From assembly GCA_026874595.1 (NCBI GenBank), contig CM049313.1, positions 47,006,159-47,070,158 on the forward strand: a stretch of DNA of 64,000 bases. The letters run 5' to 3'. Every line of letters starts with the position of its first letter. Positions within the stretch are counted from its first letter, which is position 1. This document shows, piece after piece, positions 37,289 through 48,813 of the stretch. The DNA comes from Sipunculus nudus. Its lineage: Eukaryota > Annelida > Sipuncula > Golfingiida > Sipunculidae. The translations under genes were made by a program, and so were the position numbers. Under the pieces are notes generated by a model. The model did not search any database, was not told where the DNA came from, and saw only the letters and a program-made list of their open reading frames with translations.

Positions 37289-39742
37289 AAAACAAGGGAC
37301 TCATGGGTCACTTTGCTCAGCTGAAGTTGACCTTGAAAGGTAAAAATCTAAAATAATATCAAATGGGGATAAAGTGATAAAGGAAGAGGTAATATAGGCC
37401 ATGGTTGGTTTATATGATTGGTTTATATTTATGAGCAAGAAATTGATGCAAATAATATTTTGTGACCTGACCATGTGTTTTCTAATGTTGAAACTGAAGC
37501 ATGTGAGCAATTTGTGAACAAATGATATGTACTATTACCATGATCATTAGTTGGCTTTTTGATTAACTGTTGACATTTCACTAGTTTACACATTTGTTCA
37601 ATTGAATCTATTTTTTATATACAGCATTACAATTAAGGAGATACAGTGAAAACAATAACAACTAGAATACGGGTAGTCGACAAGCGACTACGTGTATCCG
37701 CCTAAATCAGAGTGGAATGGGTGAAGTGAGGCATGGATTGAGTGGCAAGGGGAAATAGAGTGAAGTGTTGCATATTAGCATGGATTTCTGCAGCCAAATG
37801 GTGTATGTGGGTTGCGCCATCTACCACAAAATCCAGAAAGCCGTCCAAGTTGTATACATATGCAAAATTTTAGGCAGATAGGTCAAACCACTATATGTTT
37901 ATGAGTGATTTTAGCCCGTGGCAGACAAAAAGTTGGATGCTGTGCAAAAATGGTTGAAGGTGGCGCCACCAGTTTTGCGTATGATAAAGAGCTATGTGAG
38001 AACTATACACATGCAAAAGTTTGGCCCAATCGGTCAAACGGTTCCCAAGATATGAGCTTGGATGTCTGCTGCATAAACTAGAATGCAGGTGGCGCCACCT
38101 GTCATAAAATCAAGAGAGCTGTCTGGGATGTATAAACCTGCAAAATTTTAGGCAGATATGTCAAACCACTGCCGAGATATGAGTGATTTTATCCCATGGC
38201 AGACAAACAGACGGGAACTGTGCAAAAATGGCTGCAGGTGGCGCCACAAGTTTTGTGTGTGATTAAGAGCTATGTGAGATCTATACACATGCAAAATTTT
38301 GGCCAAATCGGTCAAACGGTTCCCGAGATATGAGCTTGGATGTCTGCAGCATAAACGTGAATGTAGGTGGCGCCACCTGTCACAAAATCAGAAAGGCTAT
38401 CCAGGATGTATACGCATGCCAAATTTCAGGTGAATTATTCAAATCGCTGCAGAGATATGAGTGATTTTACCCAAGGCAGACAAACAGATGGACACTGTGC
38501 AAACATGGTTGCAGGTGGCGCCACCATTTTTTTGTGTATGTTATAAAGCTCTCCAAGGGCTACATTTGTGCAAAAAAATTTTCCTGATCGGTCAAACGGT
38601 TCCCGAGATATGTGGGTTTATGTGTGGAAACAGACGCACAAACGGATGCAGAGCGCAGAGGAAAGGTCAGAGGTCAAAACAAAATCGGGGCGCAGCAGTT
38701 CACATGTGACCCGAACATAATCCCGGGTTTCGTAAAATTCCGCCCAGCGGTTACAGAGGAGTTTTCCGGACACCTACGCGGCGGCGGCGGTGTGCAGCTG
38801 AAAACATAGTATCCGCAAAACTCTGTTTTGGCGGATACAATTACTGCTTAACACTTGGTGGTTTTGGTTTGCAGGGGGGGGGGGGGATAGGGGTGGTGAT
38901 ATGAGAATAACTGTACACCTGTCACAGCAGGGATCTCCCCCAGTGACTTGAATCAGAATCCCTGGCATAGCTGACTTCCAGTGACCTGGAGTGGGACCCT
39001 GCATCTGGACAAAGTAAATGACTACAATTGAGCCTCAGGAAAAAAATCAATAACTAGCCTATTTTTCAAGCTTTATTTTCAAAGAACAGATTTTAACAAA
39101 TTAAATACTTATGTTTACATGCTGTGAAAATTAAATAAATAGTACTTAAGGGAAAAAACGTGCCATGGTCAAATTTGGGCAAAATTTAAGGTTCTGATTT
39201 TATTTTATGCTAAAAACTTAAAAATTTACAAAATTCAGATCTTATTTTAGGTAAACAATTGAATCTTAAACAAAGTTATATACTTGGGAAACTAGTCTCT
39301 TTTTATAAATTTTCAAATTAAGTAAGTAAATATTTTTCCTGATTTTTTTACAAAGTCCATTATGTTCGGGCCCATAACTTAAAAAAAAATAATACTCAAC
39401 GGATTCAATTTCTGGCATGTATATAGGAAATATATAGGAGATTACTTCTGGTAAATATTAAGGAAAACAGATAAGTGGTTTTGATATTAGGCAGTCCTGA
39501 AGTGTGATAATAGGTTTTTAATGGAAATTTGAGGTTTTTTCCTAAATATCCTAAAGAACAAAGTTATATTAACCCAATTTTTGGTATGGTAGGAGATTTT
39601 GGGACATCTAACAGTATGCCAAATTTTGGATTCGTAGGTCTAATGGTTTCAAAACATGCCAGTCTAACTGACAGACAGATGGACATACGAAGGACAATGG
39701 ACCATGACTATAGCTCAGATAACTTATAGTCTGCTGAGCTAA
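37289..39742 (+). mobile_element. Helentron/pearl-like element, copy C/D, deleted and interrupted
   Basis: The left part (37289-37661) matches the start of copies A and B, then skips about 0.6 kb to the AATTAAGGAGATACAGTG block. After AACAATAACAA it is interrupted and resumes at 38841 with TTACTGC…CACTTGGTGG, poly(G), and continues to a diverged terminal CTCAGATAACT-TAT-AGTCTGCTGAGCTAA. The GACGG microsatellite is eroded here (GACAGACAGATGGAC), so this is an older copy. Confidence 0.8.
37662..38836. mobile_element. 1.18-kb insertion with hairpin ends and dimeric GGCGCC repeats
   Basis: Inserted into copy C/D, with ACAA on both sides (37658-37661, 38837-38840) as a likely target duplication. 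The left end folds as TACGGGTAGTCG/CGACTACGTGTA. The right end folds as GTATCCGCAAAAC/GTTTTGGCGGATAC. GTATCCGCC near the left end and GGCGGATAC at the right are inverted. The core holds six half-units marked by GCGCCA at 37814, 37973, 38092, 38241, 38370 and 38518. Spacing alternates at about 149-159 and 119-129, a ~278-bp dimer. Phrases such as CAAACGGTTCC(C)GAGATATGA recur. CpG-rich relative to its host and without a coding frame. Confidence 0.8.
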
Positions 39743-39744
39743 CA

Positions 39745-41236
39745 AACACTTGCTGGTATATCTGATGATTTGTATAAAAAAATATATAGATATATAGGAA
39801 ACTTAAGTTTATTGCTATGATTCCATAAAATAAAATGCAAAATGTTCCTATCATCTTTTAAATCAGTAGCCAAACCTCAATACAATACTCTCATAGTACC
39901 TCCAGCAGATGGTTTTTGTTGTGCACTAATGATGATCTTTTCATTCAATGGGCTGATACAAAAGGGAGCCATGAATCACAAGTGTCATTCACAATTACCG
40001 CCTCACAGTGAGATGTACCAGTTGAAGTGCAATAGTTATATACATGAAAAATAGAGATGGTCTATAAATAAAGATTTTATTGTGAACATCCCTGACCCAT
40101 GACTTTGGCCTTTTGCCCAAATATCAAACAGGTTATTTCTAGAGTGCCAGGTAACCACTAACTACTTAAAACTGGAATAATTACTTGGCAACCAATGTGT
40201 GAATAACTTTGACCTGCAACCTTTGACCTCCTGACCAGCTGATTGCAAAATCAAAAATTTATTTCTTCAAGCAAAAAGATCCATACATATGAAGTGTGAA
40301 TCGAATTGAGTGATGCATAGATGAGGCAAATGTTAAAGCAGGGTTGGCAAGATGCTGGCATTTGCTTGTAAATACTGGCAAACTGAATTGTATCACACCA
40401 GGTCATATGAAATTTCTTTGTCTTGATTATACTTAAACTTCCATTACTAGATTCTTCTTATTAGGTTGCATTTCTAGCACTGTTGAAGTAAACAGGAGAT
40501 AATAAAAAATATTAATGGATTTATGGGAAGGGGAGGGTTTGTGTTTTTTTTTACCCCAGGTTGTTTCCTTCAGGGCAGTTTTGTCAAATCATTCAATAAT
40601 GTGACTGTGGGTTACTTGTACCGGGTGTATCAAAAGGGATGTGTTTCTAAGCTGACAGATATACTTGTGGTGTTTAAAGAGGAAGTCCCTGAATCAAAGT
40701 GCATCAATGTAAGAGTGATTTCCTATATAAAGTCAGGAGACCAATTCATGTATTACAGACCTGAGTCCTTCCCTTTACAATTTACAGCAAGGGGTGGTTT
40801 CCGTGCGTGGTCCAATTTATATAAACCCAGGAAGCCAGTGACAGGCAACAAGGGAGTAATAGATCACATAAATCTTAGTTTACATATCAATTGTCATAAA
40901 AATTACTTCCCATTCATTCAATTTCTAACTAATTCACTATGCATATGAGGAGAAAATATTTTACAGACTCTCTTCTGGTCCAGTGACTGCCTTGAATGGG
41001 CCTACTGCCAGGACAAGCTGGGCCAGCTGTTTATTTAAGTGATGACCAGTGGGGCTAATTACAGAAGAGTACTTCACTGAACAGTACTGGTTTCAGCCAG
41101 GAGAGAGCCAACTAAACTACCTAGACCTATCTGGTCTTTGATGATGGTCACAGATGAATCAATAACAATAGTGTTACCAAATAGTGACAAGAACTGGAGT
41201 GGCAAACCCTTATTGGAAGGATTAGAGACTAATGAT
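39745..41236. other. Non-coding stretch with one unassigned open frame
   Basis: A plus-strand frame at 40523-40948 (141 codons) contains RVYQKGCVSKLTDILVVFKE and ISYIKSGDQFMYYRPESFPL. It looks less random than neighbouring frames, but I recognise no family, no promoter and no splice context. It may be a fragment of an element or a decayed gene. Confidence 0.25.
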
Positions 41237-43631
41237 TACCGTATTCGACGTAATAAGCGCCCCGGGCGCTCTCAAAATTGAAATTTCCCAAATCTTTCTT
41301 ATACCCTAATAAGTGCCCCCCCCCCCCAACCCACATCTGCCAACAACCAAAAGTGCGTTACGATCCTCTGACACTGCGACTTGTGTACACATGGTTGACT
41401 TCATTCACAGCAATTATAAAAAAACTCACGATCTTTAGTGATGGTTGTGTGAAGTTTTGAGAAAATATTAACTAATCCAAGCGACAGTTCATGAATTAAG
41501 CAAGTTAATGTCAACATATTGCAAGTGTTGGCATGGTTACATGGACAGAAAATAAACTGAATACTCGAATCTTATCATTTGATCAAAGCTTTGGCGCCAC
41601 TGATAAATTACAGAAACGTACGTCACAACATTAAAAAAAACCATGTAAATTTCACACCCTCAGTACATGCCATATCTGTTAACTATTTTAATGACAAATC
41701 GGGAGATTCTAGCTACATGCGAGCGATAAAAGCCATGGTGTGCGCAACGTGCCCACGGTGGCAGGGAAAGAATCATTCCAGGCTGACCACATCGGAACAG
41801 AAGACATTGGAACAGGCGATATCTAAACAGGTAGACTGTAACAGATGACCTCTGAGCCGACAATTTATTATCCAGATAAATACTGGATAAATACTTTCAT
41901 GAACAGGTAAAGATAGTTTGTATTATTCTTTTCATAATGTGTTGAAAAGGATGGCCTTGATAAAGTAATTTAAAGATAATAATTTAAAGATAAAAAGCTC
42001 TGAACGGCAGTGAGTGAGCAGACCAATGAGTCCCATTGTCAGAAGGTGTCATGGCTGATTGATCGTACACCTGTGTGCGGCATAAATTTTCTCACCTTTT
42101 TCGCCATTTGTAGTTACATTTAAACTGTAACGCTACTTTGATTAAATTTAAAAAAAAAAATCCAATGTTTTGAGACAACCAGTTGATCCCATTGGTACTG
42201 AGAAATTGCTTCCCATTCTGTATTAAAAACTGCAAAAGCCCTTTCACAATCTAAGCCGAACAATGTTGGAATAAAGGGGCAAACCAGATTGAATGTGCCA
42301 AGGGGCCGTTGTCAAGGGGACCACAGCCAGGGTACCACCGAGAATTTGTGTACGGTACTCCACTTGAAAGACCCAAGCTTCTGGCGGGTCTTTCTAAACT
42401 AGAAGGCATTAATCAATTATTTTTGACCAAGTTCTAACATTTTCTAGTGCATTTCTGTCTGTATGTTTTAATGAAACAAGTATGCAATGGATTTCCAATC
42501 ATAGAGGTCATAAAAGGAAAATACTGGTCGGCAGAACAGAGATAAGGTCCATCGGAAACCAGAAGCAGAAGACTGGACCTAATTTATCAGCATATCTTTC
42601 CAATGAAAATGGCGGATAATTGAAATTATTTTCTTTTAGAATTGTGAAAAGGGAAAAAGGTGAATTTTGCTTTATACTGTTGGATGTATTTGGTATCAGT
42701 GGGAAAGTGACCAGCGCCGCTGATTTCCCGCCATAGACCTGGAATTCTACCGGACAATGTTACATTCCCGGTCGGGAATTGATTCAGGCATTTAGAATTC
42801 CCGTCATCAAAATAGAATTAAATATTTCGACCCCTGTTTATTTTTTCTCCACTAATATTTCAGACAGTGTGGGTACCAGTATAAGCACATTCAAACTTGT
42901 CCTGGGTATAATCAGTTAATCGTTGTTTTTTTAAAGAATTATCCATTTCATATGAGTTATTGGGTGTTAACAATAAAATATGTCATGGCCCGGTGCGGGT
43001 ATTTTTCAACACACAGCGAGGTCACAGGGCTATCTGGAGCGAATGTTCATTGAGGAATTCCTATTCATATTAAATCATGTGAAATCATAGAATTGAGCAT
43101 TGTAAATACACAATTTACATCTTGACATTGCTGGGAGCAGGAGTAATACAGATCTTATTTAAGGCTGTTTTGGGTGGTATTACGGTGCAAAGCCAGAGGG
43201 ATATTTGTTCCATACCAAAGGATAATAGAGAATCTAATGTTTTAAGAACGTTGATCAAATCAATTGAGAATCGACGATAACTGCCGAGCTCTACATACTG
43301 TGGTGGCAATAAGACCCCAGCTCATTCAGGTCACCCGATTGGCATGGCCTTCACGGACACAGTTAGCCATTGTAATCTATGATACACTTGACCACTGACT
43401 CTGTTGTGTGCAACTATTATTATTATTATATAAGCTTGGCGGGGAGAAATGAAAGTATAACGTCGCACCACATTATATTGGCTAGGGAGAAAAGTGAGGT
43501 TCATCCCTTAGTTTTTTTTAATGTAATCTCCTTCAAAATCTGTTAGTGTGTGAGGGTGGGTTGGGGGGGGGGGGTGGAGGGAAGGGGGGGCGCTTATTAC
43601 GGGAGGGGCGCTTATTACGTCGAATACGGTA
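41237..43631. mobile_element. 2.4-kb DNA transposon with perfect terminal inverted repeats
   Basis: Left end TACCGTATTCGACGTAATAA(GCGCCC) and right end (GGGCGC)TTATTACGTCGAATACGGTA are perfect inverses over 26 bp. If the outer TA is a target duplication, the element is CCGTATTCG…CGAATACGG. Next to the right end GGGCGCTTATTACG occurs a second time. Poly(C) near the left end (about 41319-41327) and poly(G) near the right end (about 43562-43590) also mirror each other. No transposase-like frame was found (longest about 90 codons), so it is non-autonomous. Confidence 0.85.
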
Positions 43632-43794
43632 GTAGTCTTCTTATCAAAATTATAAATGATCTAGCTATAGCAGGTGAAAATCCACATACTTTAATTTAAA
43701 TACCAACAAAGACTATACTCAAAGGCAATAATTTAAGTACTTATACCAATATTACTGTAACCTTTAAACATAATAACACAGGCTAGATAGCTGA

Positions 43795-45220
43795 GATAGG
43801 CTTGGCAAAGTTTACATACTTGGACTTAAGTACGCAAATTTCTAGTATTTGCCCTGTACTTGGCATTTTAAGCCAAGTATGATACTTGTACTGTACCTGT
43901 ATTGCCCCCAATGCACTTGAAAAATCAAATTCAGCCCTTTTTTATATTCAAATTAAATGCAGATCTATTAGTTTATATATATGTTGCAGCTAGCATTTTA
44001 CTGTTTTACATTTGATTTTTAAATGCTGATGAAGTTTTAACAATGCTATGTAGTAGTTGTGTGTTAGTTAATCGATTAATTCAATGATTGAGCAATTTCT
44101 TTCAAAACTGCTTAAACTGGTTACATTTTGGCATAACTGATCACAACGATTATGTATGTATATTCAAAGAAATCTTATAAATCAGAAAAAATATCCTTAC
44201 CCAGTCAGAGTGATTAGAAAGACTGGAGACAAGTTAGCGAACAGCATTAAAACTGAACCTTGTGACTTGTGTCAATAACCTGGAACTTGAATTTTTTTGG
44301 TAAATATTTTTGGTATAACAAATTTTACCGTAATATGGAAGGTACAAATAATCAATTATCAATGGATCTTTTGATTACTTTAAATTTATAACTGAACATG
44401 ACTGTATGACCAATTGATCCAATTCTGACATAAAAAGCATGTTTCCTTACAATCACAAGATACCAGATAGCAATTTATAAGAACAGCATTGTCAATTGAA
44501 AATCAAATGTATTAACAATCACTTGCTATTGAGTAGATACCAGTAGTTCTCCATTTTATTTTAATAGTAAAAATGGCCATACCTGACTTGCAAACAATCG
44601 TTTTTTCAAGTACATTCATGGCAAGCACAAGTACAGTGCACATTTTGTACATGGTTTAAAGTGCCAAGTTCAAATATAACACAGTACAAGTACGGGGAAA
44701 GTACAACATTTTGTACTTACTATAGTCCCTTTCATCCCCTCATGTCCACCTGTTTTTTGCTATGAAAATTTTTATTAGGTATTTTTCAAGAGAAACAATT
44801 TCTGAAAATATGAGAAATCAGTCTACATTTTACAACATATGAGACCAACTTATGGCGGTCAAGCTTAGGTCATTGGTCACATGCAAAAACAGCCTTAGCT
44901 GACAGCTGCTGATTGATGATCTCATGTAAACACTCTAAAAAATATAACCAGCTAAAACAAAGATGGCTACTTATGGAGGAAAACACCACATCTGCCAGAT
45001 CATGATAAAGAGACTAAAATGTTGTGAAACATAAACGGGGGATTTATTGTAAATTTTTTAACTGCCATATTAGGTTGTCACTTCCATATGTTTTTTTTTT
45101 TCTTGGAAAATATTGAAAAATATAAACTTTTAAGTAAATCAGCTACAAAAAACAGGTGGACACCAGGTGGTGAAATAGACTATAAGTAGGAACAAGTACA
45201 TGTAGTTCACCCAAGCCTGC
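43795..45220. mobile_element. Old TACTTG-rich inverted-repeat element, split by a MITE
   Basis: The ends AGGCTTGGCAAAGTTTACAT (about 43798) and, inverted, AGGCTTGGGTGAAC (about 45205-45218) pair. Both flanks are rich in GTACTTG/CAAGTAC words. The 464-bp MITE at 44721-45184 lies inside. Target duplication not clear. Confidence 0.5.
44721..45184. mobile_element. MITE family M1, copy 1 (464 bp)
   Basis: Terminal inverted repeats of about 39 bp begin TATAGTCCCTTTCATCCCCT and, inverted from the right, TATAGTCTATTTCACCACCT, and share TGTCCACCTGTTTTTTG further in. A second copy is at 56994-57534. The conserved interior includes AAACAAAGATGGCTACT and AAACATAAACGGGGGATTTA. Confidence 0.82.
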
Positions 45221-45527
45221 CCTGTACTTGTACTAATGATCCTTTACTTGTCTAATTCTGAAGCACTTTTACTTATACTCAAAAACAGACCCTCTGTACT
45301 TGACCTAAACCTGTGCCGACTGCCCGGACATCATCATCAATGTAAAGCAACACCACTTCAGTATAGGATGGTCTGTTATGACATCCCCTTCCAGGCTGTC
45401 ACAGTAAATCTAATCAGTCTGACAGCAATAAAATTTCACCAGTGAACAATTTGCAGATTCTTGAATATACTCTGTTCCACTCCTTCCATTTTGTGAAACT
45501 TTGATAAAGGTGTATCTTAAAACTTAC

Positions 45528-45640
45528 ACGTCTGCTGCCCTGAGGCACCTGAAACCACTTGCTGCTTCATCCAGTGATGTTTTCACTTGAAGGCACAGCC
45601 CTACCTCCTCTCATTATGTTTGACACTTTTGGTTACCGCA
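45528..45640 (-). other. Possible 5' untranslated exon of the minus-strand gene
   Basis: On the minus strand CAGCAGACGT|GTAAGTT is a strong donor ending a segment that is less AT-rich than its surroundings. Joining it to the acceptor at 29781 leaves only a short upstream frame that stops before the main ATG, which fits a 5' UTR. The link across 15.7 kb is an inference; other exons may lie between. Confidence 0.35.
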
Positions 45641-45689
45641 AGGACAACACTAAAATTTTAAGATTATTGAGATATAACGTTAATAAACA

Positions 45690-45910
45690 AAAATTTTTAT
45701 CCATAAATATTTTCAAAATATAATTCGACTTTTTTGTATTAAGTCCGTGGTAAAATAAATCATAATAGGGTTGGATACAATATTTTTAAAACCTGTGTTT
45801 ATGACAGACTGTTTTTGTTTAGTATGTTTCCGGTAACGCAACGGAAGTTCTCGACCGGAAACGTATCCATGTTGGAATGATCTTCGCGACCAACAACAAC
45901 TTGGTTGGAG
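45690..45910. promoter_or_regulatory. Promoter of KATNAL2, probably bidirectional
   Basis: Within 90 bp of the KATNAL2 start codon lie AACGGAAGTT, GACCGGAAAC and inverted TTTCCGGTAACG, three ETS-type GGAA cores, plus local CpGs (TCTTCGCGACC). No TATA box is evident, as usual for broadly expressed or ciliary genes with ETS promoters. The strong minus-strand donor at 45528 suggests divergent transcription. Confidence 0.5.
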
Positions 45911-45970
45911 ATGTCAGCCGAGGCGCTCAGCTATTCCTCTATTCGCTCTGCCAACCAGGCAAGAGAAGCG
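45911..45970 (+). CDS. KATNAL2: KATNAL2 exon 1: katanin p60 subunit A-like 2, N-terminus
   Basis: The gene encodes a katanin-like AAA+ microtubule-severing protein that in animals acts at the cytoskeleton, including centrioles, cilia and sperm structures. This exon supplies the initiator ATG (45911) and 20 codons, MSAEALSYSSIRSANQAREA, ending at GCG|GTCAGT in phase 0. Residues SANQAREA align with THQAREA of the human protein as I recall it, which fixes the start. With the next six exons it gives 238 codons with no stop. The C-terminal ATPase domain lies beyond the window. GTCAGT is an acceptable, non-optimal donor. Confidence is high because exon phases and sequence agree over the whole series. 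Confidence 0.9.
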
Positions 45971-46888
45971 GTCAGTGCATTGATACTTATAATTTAGCTT
46001 CTGCCAAGAAATTCTTATTTGCTATAAGGTGTTGTTTGTTGTTATCGTAAGTTTAAGAAAATTTGGTGTCTTCGCACAATTAGATTTAACTTTTAAGTAA
46101 GGACTGTATTAAGTTTCACTTTTGGACTTCACATGGACAGAACGTAGGCCTATTGACCTTGCAGAGAAAAAAATGCGAACGATTATACAAAAGCTACACA
46201 GACCTGCCAAATCACTCATTTTTGGAAAATCTCTTTTCTAAGGATTTGCTGAAAATAATGTTAATTATTAATATTATTTATCCCCCTTTTTTTGTAGCCG
46301 TTTTTTGGATACAAACTATATCCCAGAAGTCAGATTCTAAGTGAGACATCAATCTTGGATTTCTCTCTTTCGTTTCAGCAAACAGAGGAATCAGAGTATT
46401 TTCCATTTGAGTATATATATATATATTATGAGTATATATAAATGTGCTTAAACATGTATTTTAATTTTATGCGATTCACTCATTGTTCTATTTATCTACA
46501 ATGTAAATAATAATTTACATTAACTATTATATTCTTTATAATATTTTAATAAATTCTATATATTATTGAATATTGTTGGATATTCTTTGTAATGAATGTC
46601 TGTTAAACATTCAGGGCCTTGGACAAATATAATTTTAAGTAGTTGACAATTAAATATATTGATTATTCTGTCTTGTTCCTAAAACCCAGATACATGTATT
46701 ACAATGTACAAAGATTTTACCAAGATTCAATAATGTAATATAATATGAATGTATTTTTATTGCATATAGAGAACAGTGAATGGCTCGTATGATATTAAAT
46801 TGTGCACACGTAAACTTGTATACACACTCATAAGTCATTTTCACTGAAAAACACACGTTTAAATTCCTCTGTTTGCTGGTATGTATTA

Positions 46889-48813
46889 GGTCACATTTCA
46901 TAAGGTGGTCCATTTTCACAAAATATCAGGTTTTCTGACAAAAAGCTTAGACTGTTGCCTCTGTTGAATGACAAATTGCATGTTCTATATATCGACAAAA
47001 AGCTTAGAACAAGCCCTTTTTAGTGCTGCTAATTGCAGGTGGCTGTGGAAAGAGCCAGAGTCAAAAGGAGGCGGTAAATTTACATGTTGATGGAATTTCT
47101 GAATGTCCCCTGTGACATTTCGATCAGCTAAAAATGTACATAAAGCTTAATCAGCACTCAAATGCTTCAGTAACCACATAATACCATATTATTTGTTGGA
47201 CCTACATGTATGGACTATTTTTTAAAGCTACTTGCTGGACTCTAAATCATTAAAAGAAAAAGCTTCTAGCCAAAAAGCCCCATAAAATAATGGTATCCCC
47301 TTTCATTTTCGAAAATGACATAAATTTTTCAAAGACTTGCTAGAGGGCTCAAAATTTAAAATATGGTTTAGAATTATTCATTACACAATGCTCATAAGTT
47401 TTTCTTTAAGGAAAAGTAAACATTAAATAATGATCTTCATTGCTGGTTTAACACCTTCTGTCTCAATTTTGGTAAATGCTTTGAAACGCAACTAATTTTT
47501 GATAAAACTGAAGAGAACTTAGCTGTTACTTTGCCCAAACATTTCAACCAGTCAAGTAATATTTGCTTTTGAAGTCCATCACACAAATGCTCATAAATTA
47601 AGCATTAATTTTGTATATCATATACCCTTCTACATATCATACAAGTGTAAAAACCAGGCTCCTGAAAATTGGTGAAACAAATGTTAAGCCTTATTTATGT
47701 CTGAAAAAACTACTTTTAAATCAGCATGTTTTTGGATTAAGGAATTATATCTCCATTCACTCATCATTTATCAGGGCAGTCATCAATATAATGAGTGGCA
47801 GTGAATTTAGAGAAACTAGGATAAAGCTTTGGAGGATAAACAAGGGCCCAAGGACCAAGTGCTCACCTATAAACATTTGCTTTGACAAAATCAGAAGAAA
47901 CAAAAATTTATTTTCGTGTGCTGTAAACACCACTGAATACTGACCTACATACACAATATTTTTTAGAACAATCTATAAAGCCATTCATTTGTATGAATTC
48001 AATCAGAATGTGACATCAAAAGGTCAAGGACACACACTAAGGTAATGAGCACTTTGTTAAATGGGTCTGGTCCTCTTTCATATTTATAGTTTCATCTGAC
48101 ACTACAATAGCATTACAAAAGAATTAACATGATGAAATCGGACTGTTTCAATAAGGATCGGATGTTTTCATTTGGTGCTACTTTGATTTCCCTAGCGAAA
48201 TTAAATCTAGTTCAATTTACAGGTTAAACAAAGAGAGATGTGTGTACACCATGATTTCCTTTAGTATGTCATAGTGCAATGCCCCATAAAAAGGTGAGAC
48301 TTCATTCAGGACATTACTGACCACCAAGATATATTACCTGTACAGTGTACTGTTTTAGTTATATTATTTGATGTGAGACCTTGTTTCATGTACATTTGTG
48401 TACTTAAAAATTCAAAATTTGAATGATTCCATGTTTTTAATTCTTGATTTACCCCTTTCGATTTTCGTTGTTTGACAAAATCATGAATCCACAAACAGTG
48501 ACTCTGTGTTTTCTGTTAATCCTAAAAAATCTGTTAAATATCTGAAATAGTTTTTGGGATACATCAGTTTATTATAAAGAAATACAAACAGGAGAGAAGC
48601 AGTTTGAAGTTGCAGTTTATATGATATTATATAGCAGTAATATATACCAATTAAATATGGTTTTTATGTCATATTTGGTTAAATCAGGGGTTTTAACCTT
48701 GGACATTACTTTTCTGAGTAGACCTTAGGCAGAGGTTGAACATATCAACTTTTTCCAAAAATGGTCATTTTGACCCATGTCACACTTCTTGGACCACCTT
48801 ATGAAATGCAACC
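46889..48813. mobile_element. 1.9-kb TIR element in intron 1, ATTA target duplication
   Basis: The left end GGTCACATTTCATAAGGTGG(TCCA) and right end (TGGA)CCACCTTATGAAATGCAACC are inverse over 24 bp with two mismatches; the inner 19 bp are perfect. ATTA lies on both sides (46885-46888, 48814-48817). The interior has only frames of about 110 codons or fewer and no transposase signature, so it is a non-autonomous DNA element. Confidence 0.82.

Noticed and set aside
45865-45885. RFX X-box upstream of KATNAL2 (GTATCCATG…)
   Set aside because: Only the left half-site fits; the second half does not, so a ciliary RFX site cannot be claimed.
47611-47943. 110-codon plus-strand frame
   Set aside because: Inside the 1.9-kb TIR element; no transposase motif and AT-rich random-looking composition.
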